A stretch of DNA of 64,000 nt from Bacteroides graminisolvens DSM 19988 = JCM 15093 (lineage in GTDB: Bacteria > Bacteroidota > Bacteroidia > Bacteroidales > Bacteroidaceae), in assembly GCF_000428125.1 (NCBI RefSeq), contig NZ_ATZI01000001.1, positions 124,001-188,000 on the forward strand. Reading direction: 5' to 3'. The position numbers and the translations under genes are program-made. This document shows positions 46,043 to 55,447 of the stretch, piece by piece; position 1 is the first letter of the stretch; every line of letters begins with the position of its first letter. The notes under the pieces were generated by a model. That model made no database searches and was not told the DNA's origin. It was given only the letters and a program-made list of their open reading frames with translations.

Positions 46043-46638
46043 AACGTAATATTCTTTTTATCGTATTCATATTGTGTGCTTTAGCAGGTTTGCAGGCACA
46101 AGGATATAAGGTTGGTGATTCTGCCACTGATTTCAAACTAAAGAATGTAGATAACAAATATGTATCTTTATCTGATTTTTCAAATGCAAAAGGATTTATC
46201 ATTGTGTTTACCTGCAATCATTGCCCTTATGCGAAAGCCTATGAGGAAAGGTTAGTTGCACTTGACAAAAAGTATAAAACCAAAGGCTACCCAGTTATAG
46301 CAATTAATCCCAATGATCCAGTTGCAGTTCCTGCTGATGGCTTCGAAGAGATGCAAAAGCGTGCCCAAGAAGCCGGCTTTACTTTCCCATATTTACTTGA
46401 CGAGGGACAGAAAATATACCCACTTTATGGAGCGACACGCACACCTCACGTTTATGTCCTTCAAAAAACAGCAAAAGGCAACATTGTTAAATACATAGGT
46501 GCTATTGATGACAACTACGAGGACTCTTCAGCTGTTAAAACCCATTATGTCGCTAATGTTGTTGAGGCTTTGCTATCAGGGCAAAAAGTTCCTGTAGATT
46601 TCACCAAGGCCATTGGCTGTAGCATCAAAGTTAAATAA
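46039..46638 (+). CDS. Thioredoxin-like / peroxiredoxin-type (AhpC-TSA fold) protein, exported
   Basis: 199 residues with a signal peptide (ending LAGLQAQG). The redoxin fold shows [18 protein letters not shown] (CNHC, about 56-73) and the cis-Pro segment [10 protein letters not shown] (about 132-141). The CNHC motif is typical of the TlpA-like/redoxin group of Bacteroidetes. It may act as a thiol-disulfide reductase or peroxidase. Paired by overlap with the preceding TlpA-like gene; a strong terminator follows. Confidence 0.82.
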   Translation: MKRNILFIVFILCALAGLQAQGYKVGDSATDFKLKNVDNKYVSLSDFSNAKGFIIVFTCNHCPYAKAYEERLVALDKKYKTKGYPVIAINPNDPVAVPADGFEEMQKRAQEAGFTFPYLLDEGQKIYPLYGATRTPHVYVLQKTAKGNIVKYIGAIDDNYEDSSAVKTHYVANVVEALLSGQKVPVDFTKAIGCSIKVK

Positions 46639-46664
46639 AATCAGATTTAGCGACGCTGCATCAT

Positions 46665-46708
46665 TCCTCCTTTTAGCTATAATACTAAAGCTAAAAGGAG
46701 GATTATTT
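46665..46708 (+). terminator. Intrinsic terminator after the thioredoxin pair
   Basis: A 14-bp perfect stem (46665-46678 with 46689-46702), a 10-nt loop and a T-rich tail (TTATTT) lie 27 bases after the stop of the redoxin gene. Confidence 0.85.
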
Positions 46709-46766
46709 ATTAGAAATAGTGGCATTTTTTTGTCTGTAACAAGATGGTATTCTTTGGTAAAATTAA

Positions 46767-46785
46767 AAAGTGTACCTTGCACTTT
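46767..46785. promoter_or_regulatory. Short palindrome before the GH95 gene, possible operator
   Basis: AAAGTG and CACTTT are separated by TACCTTG. The central TACCTTG resembles a shortened -7 box 23 bases before the ATG at 46808, so a regulator bound here could block the promoter. The symmetry is only 6 bp per arm, so this is weak evidence. Confidence 0.3.
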
Positions 46786-46807
46786 AAATCAATATCACAA
46801 AAAGAAT

Positions 46808-49285
46808 ATGAATAAAAAATGGAATTTCGCAGGATTACTACTGCTAGTATGTACATTCATACAAGCACAAAAAAATGAGAACGAATGGAAACTATGGTAT
46901 AATCAGCCCGCTACCCGTTGGGTAGAGGCATTACCACTAGGTAATGGTCGCCTAGGTGCCATGGTATTTGGAGATCCTTCAAGGGAAGAATTTCAACTAA
47001 ACGAAGAAACAATTTGGGGAGGATCACCACACAACAATACGAATCCAAAAGCCAAAGAGGCTTTGCCAAAAATACGTCAACTTATATTTGAAGGAAAGAA
47101 TAAAGAAGCCCAAGAATTGTGTGGACCAACCATTTGTTCGCAATCAGCTAACGGAATGCCTTATCAAACAGTAGGGTCATTACACTTAGACTTTGAAGGC
47201 ATGGAAAACGCTACAAATTATTATCGCGATCTTGATATTGAACAGGCAATAGCTACTACTCGCTTCACAGTAAATCATGTGACCTATACCCGCGAAGCTT
47301 TTACTTCTTTCACTGATCAACTGCTTGTCATCAAGTTAAACGCCTCTCAAAAAGGAAAAATCTCTTTTTCGGCACGATATACAAGTCCATACAAACCAAT
47401 GGACATAAAGAAAAGTATTTCATCAAATCAAGAGTTACAACTTGACGGAAAAGCAAATGACCACGAAGGCATAGAAGGTAAAGTGCGATTCACTGCTCTC
47501 ACTCGAATAGAACACGATGGAGGAAAGAAAACAATGGTTGGAGATTCGTTAGTTACCATCAAAAATGCTAATAGCGTAATCTTATATGTCTCAATCGGAA
47601 CAAACTTTGTTAATTACAAAGATGTATCGGGTAATTCACTTATTTCTGCCCGAAACTATATGCAAAATTCGTACAAGCCATTTGAAAAAGCGAAAAAAGA
47701 ACATACTCGCTTTTACTCTAATTTGTTCAACAGAGTATCTCTTGATTTAGGGAACAATGAACAAGCATTGAAGCCCACCGATGTGAGAGTGAAAGAGTTC
47801 AGTACTCAATTTGATCCTCAAATGAGCGCACTGTATTTCCAATTTGGACGTTATCTGCTGATTTGCAGCTCACAACCAGGAGGGCAAGCTGCTAATTTAC
47901 AAGGAATTTGGAATTATAAACTCAGAGCGCCATGGGATGGAAAATACACTACTGATATCAATGTTGAAATGAACTATTGGCCGGCTGAGGTAACCAATTT
48001 ATCAGAAATGCATGAACCATTTATAAAGCTAATCAAAGAAACAGCTGATAAAGGAAAAGAGAGTGCAGCCATGTATGGCTGTAGAGGATGGACATTACAT
48101 CATAACACTGATATCTGGCGTTCAACAGGAGCTGTCGATGGTCCAGCATACGGAATATGGCCAACCTGTAATGCTTGGTTTTGCCAGCATCTATGGGACC
48201 GATATTTATTCTCAGGAGATAGCGACTACCTCAAAGAAGCATATCCCATAATGAAAGGAGCATGTGAATTTTTCCTCGATTTTCTTATCAGAGAACCTCG
48301 AAATAATTGGCTTGTAGTAGCGCCTTCATATTCACCCGAAAACAAACCTACTGTAAATGGGAAAAGGGATTTCGTTATTGTAGCAGGGGCTACTATGGAC
48401 AATCAAATGATACATGACCTATTCAGTAACACACTAGAAGCCGCCAACTTACTCAAAGAAACAACAACTTTTACAGATAGTCTAAAAAACATACTAACTA
48501 ATCTTGCTCCCATGCAAATTGGACGCTGGGGACAATTACAAGAATGGATGGACGATTGGGATAGCCCATCCGACAAACATCGGCATACGTCACATTTATG
48601 GGGATTATATCCAGGCAGACAAATCACTTATTATCAGTATCCAGAGTTGATTAATGCAGCTAAAGAGACGCTAAAGGCCCGTGGAGATCATTCAACAGGA
48701 TGGTCTATGGGATGGAAAGTATGTTTCTGGGCACGATTGGAAGATGGTAATCACGCCTATAAATTGATTACCGAACAATTACATCCAACAACAGAGGAAT
48801 CGGGTCAAAACGGTGGTACTTATCCCAATCTTTTCGATGCACACCCACCCTTTCAAATTGACGGTAATTTTGGATGTACAGCAGGTATAGCTGAAATGTT
48901 GGTACAAAGTCATGCTGGTGCTGTACACTTATTACCTGCTTTACCCGATGCTTGGGACAAAGGGATAGTCAAAGGGTTACGATGCAGAGGAGGGTTTATT
49001 TTGAACGAGCTGAATTGGAAAAATGGTAGTCTGCACAAAGCAGAAATATATTCTTCCATAGGAGGCATACTCCATTTAAGAACTGCAGTACCCTTATTAT
49101 TGAATGGAAGGGAGCTAAATCAAGTAACCCATACTACATCGGAGAATATCTTGCTTAAGCCACAAACAATAAAAGAGCCTCTTGCAAACAAAGAAAATTG
49201 TATAGGTCGGCCAGAAACTAAAAAGCTATACGTTTACGATATAGAAACAAAAGCAGGAGAAAGGTACTTTTTTACAGCTAAATAA
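46808..49285 (+). CDS. Glycoside hydrolase family 95 (alpha-L-fucosidase / alpha-L-galactosidase)
   Basis: 825 residues with a signal peptide ([21 protein letters not shown]). The N-terminal beta domain opens with [26 protein letters not shown] (about 30-55). The (alpha/alpha)6 barrel shows [21 protein letters not shown] (about 383-403), [15 protein letters not shown] (about 433-447), [10 protein letters not shown] (about 501-510) and [16 protein letters not shown] (about 685-700), which contain the family's catalytic Asn, Glu and Asp region. It removes terminal L-fucose or L-galactose from glycans such as xyloglucan, milk-type oligosaccharides or rhamnogalacturonan II. The frame runs upstream to 46613, but the signal peptide and the terminator fix the start here. 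Confidence 0.92.
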   Translation: MNKKWNFAGLLLLVCTFIQAQKNENEWKLWYNQPATRWVEALPLGNGRLGAMVFGDPSREEFQLNEETIWGGSPHNNTNPKAKEALPKIRQLIFEGKNKEAQELCGPTICSQSANGMPYQTVGSLHLDFEGMENATNYYRDLDIEQAIATTRFTVNHVTYTREAFTSFTDQLLVIKLNASQKGKISFSARYTSPYKPMDIKKSISSNQELQLDGKANDHEGIEGKVRFTALTRIEHDGGKKTMVGDSLVTIKNANSVILYVSIGTNFVNYKDVSGNSLISARNYMQNSYKPFEKAKKEHTRFYSNLFNRVSLDLGNNEQALKPTDVRVKEFSTQFDPQMSALYFQFGRYLLICSSQPGGQAANLQGIWNYKLRAPWDGKYTTDINVEMNYWPAEVTNLSEMHEPFIKLIKETADKGKESAAMYGCRGWTLHHNTDIWRSTGAVDGPAYGIWPTCNAWFCQHLWDRYLFSGDSDYLKEAYPIMKGACEFFLDFLIREPRNNWLVVAPSYSPENKPTVNGKRDFVIVAGATMDNQMIHDLFSNTLEAANLLKETTTFTDSLKNILTNLAPMQIGRWGQLQEWMDDWDSPSDKHRHTSHLWGLYPGRQITYYQYPELINAAKETLKARGDHSTGWSMGWKVCFWARLEDGNHAYKLITEQLHPTTEESGQNGGTYPNLFDAHPPFQIDGNFGCTAGIAEMLVQSHAGAVHLLPALPDAWDKGIVKGLRCRGGFILNELNWKNGSLHKAEIYSSIGGILHLRTAVPLLLNGRELNQVTHTTSENILLKPQTIKEPLANKENCIGRPETKKLYVYDIETKAGERYFFTAK

Positions 49286-49311
49286 TCATCTAGTCAGAAT
49301 AAGGCATAAAA

Positions 49312-49349
49312 AATGCAGGCACTTTCCATAAAAGAAATGTGCCTGCATT
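49312..49349. terminator. Hairpin between convergent GH95 and DUF4861 genes
   Basis: 11-bp perfect arms (49312-49322 and 49339-49349) around a 16-nt loop lie between two converging genes, flanked by an A-run on the left. It can end transcription in both directions. Confidence 0.6.
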
Positions 49350-49383
49350 ACCATATAAATGTAGATTCTAATTACATTCAAAA

Positions 49384-50622
49384 TTATTTAATAGTAACAG
49401 TTAACGGATTACGTATTTTTACAGTAAAGTTTGCTAAATATTCATTCCATTGAGCAGCATCTTTGATATTTGCCTTACTCCATGCAGCTCCCCAGTAGTA
49501 AGTATAATCTGAACCAGGGATGTAATCACTAATAGCAAGTACATGACCATCGGCTCCGCCTCTCTGCTCTTTTTCTTTAGCAGAAAAAAGAACTGATTTA
49601 GCTTCTTTTACATTAGCAGGAAAAGCAGCACCCACAAATATCTTACCGTTGTTATTATTTATATTATCAGTAGGATCAACATAAGTGATGTATCCTTTTT
49701 GTGCATTAGCTAACACTTCACCATTTGGTTCGTGCAACACGATACCTACTGCTACCGAAATTGATTCTTTCAGATTTGAATAAGAAACAACTGTTTTATT
49801 CATATGAGAACCTGAATCCAAAGTAATAACACGCGTTTCAACAACAGATGCATCACCTTTTACTGTAAGCGGATTATAAACTAATTTCACAGTAAAACGC
49901 AAGGGGCCATTGTCAAGGATTTCTTGTGTTTTATAGCAATACGGGTAAATAATAGTATCTCCTACCATTAAAGCGGCAGTTCCACCACCTAAAGTAGGAC
50001 CTACTTTATAACAATCAAGACCGTTACCATGATCTACGTGATAAGAAGTCGCAGCACGAAGCTCCTTAGCAGCTTCAGGATTCGTTTTGGTAAGGCTATC
50101 AATCTTTGCAAGAGTCTCCGGATTTAACTCCATAGCATAACGAGCTTCTACAACCGGATCAGTTGTATCGCGTTTAGTCCACACATCATAGCCAAATGCT
50201 TGTTCACCTTTCGCTTGCAGTGCGGGTCCATAAGTACGAAACGCCACTAAATCATTTTCCCAAGCTACATCATCCAAACGTTCAGGATAATATTTACCGC
50301 AAGCCTTAACATTAAACACATCGGGAGTACCAGATTGTATGGTGTAGGCAGCCGTCCCATTGCCCTTTACGCTGACTTGAAAAATAATTTTCTCATCATA
50401 AGTAATTTGATACGGTACTTGTTGTCCATCCGCATCAAGTACTACAATTTGAGCCGTATCTGCCAGTTTCAACTTACTTGCTACCTCATTCATAGCTACT
50501 TCAACCATCTCGTTCATGCGATCGGAAGAAGTTGAATTTGTTACCGTCACCGTTACCGTTTTACTCTCGGCACACGATGCAATAAGAAATCCTGCAACTA
50601 GTAAATATATAAGTTTTTTCAT
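49384..50622 (-). CDS. DUF4861-family lipoprotein linked to uronate/pectin use
   Basis: 412 residues. A lipoprotein signal is present (MKKLIYLLVAGFLIASC, lipidated Cys17). The beta-rich body includes WENDLVAFRTYGPAL (about 125-139), FGYDVWTKR and NGLDCYKVGPTLGGGTAALM (about 213-232), text I associate with DUF4861. Proteins of this family occur with kduI and kduD in pectin-degradation clusters, but the activity is not established to my knowledge. The frame begins at 50658, but the ATG at 50622 precedes the signal peptide. It lies 16 bases after kduD. Confidence 0.78.
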   Translation of the reverse strand: MKKLIYLLVAGFLIASCAESKTVTVTVTNSTSSDRMNEMVEVAMNEVASKLKLADTAQIVVLDADGQQVPYQITYDEKIIFQVSVKGNGTAAYTIQSGTPDVFNVKACGKYYPERLDDVAWENDLVAFRTYGPALQAKGEQAFGYDVWTKRDTTDPVVEARYAMELNPETLAKIDSLTKTNPEAAKELRAATSYHVDHGNGLDCYKVGPTLGGGTAALMVGDTIIYPYCYKTQEILDNGPLRFTVKLVYNPLTVKGDASVVETRVITLDSGSHMNKTVVSYSNLKESISVAVGIVLHEPNGEVLANAQKGYITYVDPTDNINNNNGKIFVGAAFPANVKEAKSVLFSAKEKEQRGGADGHVLAISDYIPGSDYTYYWGAAWSKANIKDAAQWNEYLANFTVKIRNPLTVTIK

Positions 50623-50638
50623 GCTCAACTTGTTGTGA

Positions 50639-51433
50639 TTATTTAGGCTGTTTACCAATATAAGCTAAAATACCACCGTCAACATAGAGCACATGACCGT
50701 TTACAAAGTTTGAAGCGTCTGATGCAAGGAACACAGCTGGTCCCATCAAATCTTCAGGAGTACCCCAACGGGCAGCCGGCGTTTTGGCAATAATAAACGA
50801 ATCGAACGGATGACGAGAACCATCAGCCTGTACCTCCCTCAAAGGAGCCGTTTGTGGTGTAGCAATATAACCCGGGCCAATACCGTTACACTGAATATTA
50901 TATTCACCATATTCTGACGCAATATTACGTGTTAACATTTTCAAACCACCTTTAGCCGCAGCATAGGCAGAAACAGTTTCACGACCAAGTTCACTCATCA
51001 TTGAGCAAATATTGATAATCTTGCCATGGCCTTTTTTGATCATTGAAGGAAGTACTGCTTTTGATACGATGAAAGGACCATTAAGATCAATATCAATTAC
51101 CTGACGGAAATCGGCCGCACTCATTTCAATCATTGGAATACGTTTGATAATACCTGCGTTATTAACTAAGATATCAATAACACCAACTTCCTTCTCAATT
51201 TGAGCTACCATGGTGTTAACTCCGGCTTCATCAGTTACGTCACAAACGTAACCGTGTGCTTTGATTCCTTCTGCCGCATAAGCCGCAACACCTTTGTCTA
51301 CCAATTCTTGTTTAATATCATTAAACACAATTGTTGCCCCTGCTTTAGCAAATCCGGTTGCAATAGAAAAACCAATGCCGTAAGAAGCACCTGTTACAAG
51401 TGCGATCTTACCTTCTAATGAAAAATTTACCAT
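50639..51433 (-). CDS. kduD: 2-dehydro-3-deoxy-D-gluconate 5-dehydrogenase (SDR family)
   Basis: 264 residues. The SDR cofactor motif is VTGASYGIGFSIATGFAKAG (about 13-32), NNAGIIKRIPM lies about 92-102, and the catalytic Ser-Tyr-Lys appear in CSMMSELGRETVSAYAAAKGG (Tyr and Lys about 161 and 165). It acts after KduI in the pathway from unsaturated galacturonate to 2-keto-3-deoxygluconate. The gluconate 5-dehydrogenase branch is the close alternative, but the neighbouring kduI supports KduD. The gap to kduI is 35 bases. Confidence 0.88.
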   Translation of the reverse strand: MVNFSLEGKIALVTGASYGIGFSIATGFAKAGATIVFNDIKQELVDKGVAAYAAEGIKAHGYVCDVTDEAGVNTMVAQIEKEVGVIDILVNNAGIIKRIPMIEMSAADFRQVIDIDLNGPFIVSKAVLPSMIKKGHGKIINICSMMSELGRETVSAYAAAKGGLKMLTRNIASEYGEYNIQCNGIGPGYIATPQTAPLREVQADGSRHPFDSFIIAKTPAARWGTPEDLMGPAVFLASDASNFVNGHVLYVDGGILAYIGKQPK

Positions 51434-51468
51434 TTCGTTTTATCTGTTTACTTATTTAAGACCCAATG

Positions 51469-52311
51469 TTATTTCAAATCAGTAATCAAAGAGAAGTCCT
51501 GATCACCGTAATCGAGATTCTCACCACCCATACCCCAAATGAAAGTATAGTTATGAGTTGCTGCAGCAGAGTGGATTGACCATTCTGGTGATAGTACCGC
51601 CTGATCACCTTTCATCCATAGGTGACGAGTTTCATCAACTTCTCCCATGAAGTGACAAACGGAGTGGTCAGCAGGCACTTCAAAATAAAAATAGGCTTCC
51701 ATTCTGCGAGAATGTACATGGGCTGGCATTGTATTCCACACGCTACCGGGAGCCAGTTCGGTCATTCCCATCTGTAACTGGCAGGTAGGCAATACCTGAT
51801 TCACCAACATTTTATTAATATTGCGATGATTAGAGCCCTCTAATGAACCCATTTCAGCTACTACTGCATCTTTTTTAGTGACTTTCTTATCTGGGTAATT
51901 TCTATGTGCAGTTGTTGAGTTGAAGTAAAATTTAGCTGGATTTTGTGCGTTTTTACTTTCAAAAGTAACCTCTCTATTACCCGATCCAATGTAAAGTGCT
52001 TCTTTATAATCAAGTTCAAAAACCGCGTCTCCCACTTTTACTACACCGGGGCCTCCGACATTAAATATACCGATTTCACGGCGAGTAAGAAAAAACGGAG
52101 CTTTCAAAGGATCAATAGCTTCAAGCATCAGCACTTCTCCAACGGGCATAGCACCACCTACTACCATACGGTCGTACATGGAATAAACCATATTTACTTC
52201 ATTAACTGAAAAGACTGTTTCAATGAGAAAGTCTCTGCGAATTCTCTTGGTGTCATAGCTTTTTGCATCCTCTGGATGCGCAGCATAACGGATCTCATAG
52301 TTCGTTTTCAT
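51469..52311 (-). CDS. kduI: 5-dehydro-4-deoxy-D-glucuronate isomerase
   Basis: 280 residues, the usual size. A cupin-type isomerase with zinc-binding His and Glu in MPAHVHSRRMEAYFYFEV (about 196-213) and a further His in PEWSIHSAAATHNY (about 243-256). It converts 4-deoxy-5-threo-hexosulose uronate (DKI) to DKII, the first step in metabolising unsaturated uronates from pectin lyases. It is the first gene of the kduI-kduD-DUF4861 operon. A promoter with an operator-like palindrome lies just upstream. Confidence 0.94.
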   Translation of the reverse strand: MKTNYEIRYAAHPEDAKSYDTKRIRRDFLIETVFSVNEVNMVYSMYDRMVVGGAMPVGEVLMLEAIDPLKAPFFLTRREIGIFNVGGPGVVKVGDAVFELDYKEALYIGSGNREVTFESKNAQNPAKFYFNSTTAHRNYPDKKVTKKDAVVAEMGSLEGSNHRNINKMLVNQVLPTCQLQMGMTELAPGSVWNTMPAHVHSRRMEAYFYFEVPADHSVCHFMGEVDETRHLWMKGDQAVLSPEWSIHSAAATHNYTFIWGMGGENLDYGDQDFSLITDLK

Positions 52312-52334
52312 ACTACTTTATATTATTAATTGTT

Positions 52335-52363
52335 GTATCGTTTGCGCACACAATGCAAAGATA
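52335..52363 (-). promoter_or_regulatory. Promoter and LacI-like operator of the kdu operon
   Basis: The minus strand has TATCTTTG at 52356-52363. Immediately downstream, at 52335-52356, is an imperfect palindrome centred on GCGC (CGTTTGC next to GCACACA), with 8 of 11 positions symmetric. This resembles LacI/GalR-family operators and would overlap the transcription start. No LacI gene is in the window, so the regulator would act in trans. Confidence 0.4.
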
Positions 52364-52503
52364 ACAAAAGAAACCATCAAAAAAGAATAATCTAATTCCT
52401 ATTATGTGTCTTTTTTGACTGTAATGGGGTAGGATTTGATTTGTTTAACAAACTCATGATAAGGAATCGCAAGTTCCGAGACATTAAGAAACTAACTAAA
52501 ACC

Positions 52504-52541
52504 AAATAAGCCTCGAAAGATTTCTCTTTCAAGGCTTATTT
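52504..52541 (-). terminator. Intrinsic terminator of tRNA-Gln
   Basis: A 17-bp stem (52504-52520 with 52525-52541) and a TTTC loop. The one non-Watson-Crick position reads as G-T in minus-strand RNA, supporting transcription in that direction. It begins at the final base of the encoded CCA. Confidence 0.8.
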
Positions 52542-52615
52542 GGTTGTCCTACCAAGATTCGAACTTAGACAAACAGAACCAAAAACTGTTGTGCTACCAT
52601 TACACCATAGGACAA
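52541..52615 (-). tRNA. tRNA-Gln, anticodon TTG, CCA encoded
   Basis: The minus strand folds into a complete cloverleaf. The 7-bp acceptor stem pairs TTGTCCT with AGGACAA, the 3' CCA is encoded in DNA, the T-arm is CTAAG-TTCGAAT-CTTGG, and the anticodon arm is ACAGT-TTTTGGT-TCTGT, with positions 34-36 TTG and an unpaired T-T at 31/39, as often in tRNA-Gln. The D-loop contains GGTAG. It has its own promoter and terminator, so it is a single-gene tRNA unit. Confidence 0.97.
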
Positions 52616-52643
52616 GCAATGGGCTTTCTTTCAAAAAGCGATG

Positions 52644-52675
52644 CAAAGATAAGACAATGCGGCTAAATATGCAAA
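52644..52675 (-). promoter_or_regulatory. Promoter of tRNA-Gln
   Basis: On the minus strand TTTG (52675-52672) and TATCTTTG (52651-52644) are separated by exactly 20 bp, one of the best promoter matches in the window. It lies inside the hairpin that follows tyrS. Confidence 0.7.
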
Positions 52676-52689
52676 TATTCAGCCGCATT
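52656..52689 (-). terminator. Hairpin after tyrS, overlapping the tRNA-Gln promoter
   Basis: AATGCGGCT and its complement (52656-52664 and 52681-52689) pair; the inner AATAT/ATATT segments extend the stem around a 4-nt loop. It lies 3 bases after the tyrS stop and probably terminates it. The minus-strand T-run is weak. Confidence 0.55.
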
Positions 52690-52692
52690 TTT

Positions 52693-53985
52693 TTATTTTG
52701 CTATGATAAGGAAATAGTTTTTCTTACCACGTTGCACTAGTAAGTATTTGCTATCCAACAGGTCTGCAGAAGTAATTACCTGATCGAAAGCTGACAGTTT
52801 TTCTTTATTCAAAGATACTCCACCACCTTGCACCAGCTTTCTCATTTCTCCTTTCGACGCAAACACGGCTGCATTGTCAACAAAAAGGTCAACCGCTTTA
52901 ACGCCTTCGTCTAATACTGATTTGGCTACTTCAAAACGGGGTACACCTTCAAACACAGCCAATAAAGTATCCTCATCAAGTTTCTTCAAAGCAGCTGAGG
53001 TTGCATTGCCAAACAAAATATCCGAAGCTTCCACGGCTGCATTGTAGTCTTCTTCAGAATGAACCATGATGGTTACTTCTTTAGCCAAACGTTTTTGCAA
53101 TGTACGCAAATGGGGAGCTTCAGCATGTTCAGTAATCAATTGGTCTATTTCATCTTTACTAAGCGAAGTGAAAATCTTGATGTACCGCGCCGCATCATCA
53201 TCACTTACATTGAGCCAGAACTGATAAAATTTATAAGGAGATGTATATCGTGCATCGAGCCACACATTACCCGATTCTGTTTTACCAAACTTCCCTCCAT
53301 CTGCTTTAGTTATAAGCGGACAGGTCAGCGCATAAGCCTCACCACCATTTGTACGACGAATCAATTCAGTCCCCGTAGTAATGTTACCCCATTGATCAGA
53401 GCCACCCATCTGCAACTTACAACCTTTAGTTTCATTCAAATGAAGAAAATCATACCCTTGCAACAGTTGATAAGTAAATTCAGTGAATGAAAGTCCGTCT
53501 CTCGATTCACCGTTTAGTCTTTTCTTAACAGAATCTTTAGCCATCATGTAGTTTACCGTAATATGCTTACCTACTTCTCTGGCAAAATCAAGAAATGTAA
53601 AATCTTTCATCCAATCGTAGTTATTCACCAACTCGGCTTTATTGGTAGCATCCGACTCAAAATCGAGAAACTTAGCCAACTGCTTTTTAATGCATGCCTG
53701 ATTGTGACGCAAGGTCTCTTCATCCAGCAAATTTCTTTCTGCCGATTTACCCGATGGATCACCAATCATCCCGGTTGCGCCTCCAATGAGAGCTAACGGC
53801 TTATGACCGCAACGTTGGAAGTGTCGTAACATCATCACGCCGCATAAGTGTCCAATGTGTAACGAATCGGCTGTTGGGTCAATTCCCAAGTACGCAGTAA
53901 CCTGCTCTTTAGCCAATAACTCTTCCGTGCCGGGCATCATATCGTGCACCATTCCACGCCATTTTAATTCTTCTACAAAATTCAT
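52693..53985 (-). CDS. tyrS: Tyrosyl-tRNA synthetase
   Basis: 430 residues, normal for the bacterial TyrRS. The class I HIGH motif is exact ([11 protein letters not shown], His43-His46), the tyrosine pocket appears as [12 protein letters not shown] and [11 protein letters not shown] (about 193-203), and the KMSKS equivalent is [10 protein letters not shown] (about 230-239). A C-terminal S4-like RNA-binding domain (about 350-430) is present. It has its own promoter at 54016-54046, so it is separate from the tatD-yidD-rnpA string upstream. Confidence 0.96.
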   Translation of the reverse strand: MNFVEELKWRGMVHDMMPGTEELLAKEQVTAYLGIDPTADSLHIGHLCGVMMLRHFQRCGHKPLALIGGATGMIGDPSGKSAERNLLDEETLRHNQACIKKQLAKFLDFESDATNKAELVNNYDWMKDFTFLDFAREVGKHITVNYMMAKDSVKKRLNGESRDGLSFTEFTYQLLQGYDFLHLNETKGCKLQMGGSDQWGNITTGTELIRRTNGGEAYALTCPLITKADGGKFGKTESGNVWLDARYTSPYKFYQFWLNVSDDDAARYIKIFTSLSKDEIDQLITEHAEAPHLRTLQKRLAKEVTIMVHSEEDYNAAVEASDILFGNATSAALKKLDEDTLLAVFEGVPRFEVAKSVLDEGVKAVDLFVDNAAVFASKGEMRKLVQGGGVSLNKEKLSAFDQVITSADLLDSKYLLVQRGKKNYFLIIAK

Positions 53986-54015
53986 CGAATGATAGTATGT
54001 TAATGATTATGCCTA

Positions 54016-54046
54016 CAAAAGTACGACTCTTTATTTGAAGAAACAA
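54016..54046 (-). promoter_or_regulatory. Promoter of tyrS
   Basis: On the minus strand TTG (54046-54044) and TACTTTTG (54023-54016) are 20 bp apart, followed by a leader of about 25 nt to the tyrS start. No T-box-like structure is visible. Confidence 0.65.
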
Positions 54047-54090
54047 CTCTTCTTATCTAAAAAAGAGCCTTCCAGAAGTAAACGGAAGGA

Positions 54091-54726
54091 TTAGTGATCG
54101 AAAAAAACACGGTTTATATTTTGTTGTATCTGTAGCTTGAGATCATCTGCAGATAGGGAAAGTAACTTAGCTGCCTTTTCGTATAAACAAGTGATATCTG
54201 CCTTACTTTCATCTGTCTCCATCAGGATAGAAGATAGTGGAATACCTTTTAATGCTTCTTCGTTATATTTCTCACCAAAAGAGAGAAATATATGGTGATT
54301 AACGCATTGCAAAGCCAACTCTTTCTTTCCCCGAAAGCCATGTATCACCCAAGGCATACGCGGAGCATATTTCTTTTTAAGCTGAATAATTTCATTCACA
54401 GCGTGAACACAATGTATAATAAGCGGAAGCTGTTTTTCTTCAGAAAGTACTATCTGCTTTTCAAAAACAGCAAGCTGTTTGACAAGAGAAACTGAAATCA
54501 ATTTATCAATGCCAGCCTCACCTATAGCTATAACACAAGGATCTTTCAAAGACAGTAAGAGTTGCTCCCAGATCACTTCTTCTTCATACTCGTCAATCTG
54601 CCATGGATGAATACCCACAGAACAATACACTTCTCCTGTCGGACACAAATCACCTGGCATAAGATTAAGAATACTCCGACCGGGATACGTGGACAAATGA
54701 TGCGTATGTACATCGAGCAATTCCAT
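54091..54726 (-). CDS. TatD-family metal-dependent hydrolase
   Basis: 211 residues, somewhat short for TatD (usually about 260). The metal-binding start LLDVHTHH (about 2-9), GEAGID (about 89-94), LIIHCVHA (about 121-128), VIHGFRG (about 148-154) and METDES (about 183-188) are all present in order. The family includes 3'-5' DNA/RNA exonucleases with roles in DNA repair and RNA quality control. The frame opens at a TTG (54741), but the ATG at 54726 is preferred. It lies 11 bases after yidD. Confidence 0.82.
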   Translation of the reverse strand: MELLDVHTHHLSTYPGRSILNLMPGDLCPTGEVYCSVGIHPWQIDEYEEEVIWEQLLLSLKDPCVIAIGEAGIDKLISVSLVKQLAVFEKQIVLSEEKQLPLIIHCVHAVNEIIQLKKKYAPRMPWVIHGFRGKKELALQCVNHHIFLSFGEKYNEEALKGIPLSSILMETDESKADITCLYEKAAKLLSLSADDLKLQIQQNINRVFFDH

Positions 54727-54737
54727 CAGATAAAATA

Positions 54738-54959
54738 TCAAGGAACAGGATCATAACCAGATCCACCCCATGGATGACAACGCAATATTCGACGAACAGA
54801 CAGATACAAACCATAAAATGGTCCATGCTTCTTGATGGCCTCAATAGCATATTGAGAGCAAGTAGGAGTAAACCTGCATGAAGGAGGTTTTAGCGGAGAG
54901 ATACACGCCCGATAGAAGTAAATAGGGATGAGTAATATGTATGACAACAGCCGTTTCAT
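54738..54959 (-). CDS. yidD: Membrane protein insertion efficiency factor YidD
   Basis: 73 residues, typical length. The signature cluster [22 protein letters not shown] (about 27-48, given here as the family landmark) contains the invariant Cys residues, followed by [18 protein letters not shown] at the C-terminus. A short amphipathic or membrane-associating N-terminus ([20 protein letters not shown]) is present. It assists YidC-dependent insertion. It overlaps the rnpA stop by 4 bases, the conserved rnpA-yidD order. Confidence 0.95.
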   Translation of the reverse strand: MKRLLSYILLIPIYFYRACISPLKPPSCRFTPTCSQYAIEAIKKHGPFYGLYLSVRRILRCHPWGGSGYDPVP

Positions 54960-55345
54960 TCTTTGTTATCTAATATACGAACCAACAGCGAGGCAAGTTT
55001 CTCTTCTATTTCAGAAGAGTCAACCAAGCGATCCGACAAATAGATAACAGCGAGCATTAAATTTTGTTCTTCATTTTGGTACACGTTCAACAAAAGCTCT
55101 TTGTGCTTGCGATAGGCTTCGCGTATTTGCCGCTTCACCCGATTGCGCTTAACCGCCCGTTTAAATCTTTTTTTGGGAACGCTAATAAGCAAAGATACAG
55201 CAGCCATTCCCTCACGCTTTACAATAGGCAAATAAACCACACGAAGCGGAAATGCAGAAAAGGATTTGGCACCTCCTGCAAACAACTCATCAATTGCAAT
55301 TTTACTACTTAATCGCTCCGGTTTTGAGAATGTATGTGTACCCAT
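54956..55345 (-). CDS. rnpA: Ribonuclease P protein component
   Basis: 129 residues from the ATG at 55345 ([15 protein letters not shown]). The RNR motif that contacts P RNA is [19 protein letters not shown] (about 64-82), the family hallmark. It supports 5' maturation of tRNAs with the P RNA, which is not in this window. The frame extends 21 codons upstream, but the extra residues are not family-like. Neither rpmH nor dnaA is adjacent; here rnpA follows hemD, as I expect for Bacteroidales. Confidence 0.93.
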   Translation of the reverse strand: MGTHTFSKPERLSSKIAIDELFAGGAKSFSAFPLRVVYLPIVKREGMAAVSLLISVPKKRFKRAVKRNRVKRQIREAYRKHKELLLNVYQNEEQNLMLAVIYLSDRLVDSSEIEEKLASLLVRILDNKE

Positions 55346-55447
55346 TGTATACAATAAACGGTCGACAATTGACTTCCGGAGAGTGAAACTCTGCCAACAG
55401 GGCAACAACTCTCAGGCAACCAATCTGCCGACCGCAATTTTTTGTTT

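Noticed and set aside
46613..46807. 65-residue N-terminal extension of the GH95 enzyme
   Set aside because: It crosses the end of the previous gene and a strong terminator, and a signal peptide begins at the ATG at 46808.
52540..52740. 66-residue plus-strand ORF
   Set aside because: It is the complement of the tRNA-Gln gene and the tyrS terminator.
55346..55408. 21-residue N-terminal extension of RnpA
   Set aside because: The added residues are unlike RnpA proteins, and an ATG precedes the conserved [11 protein letters not shown] text.
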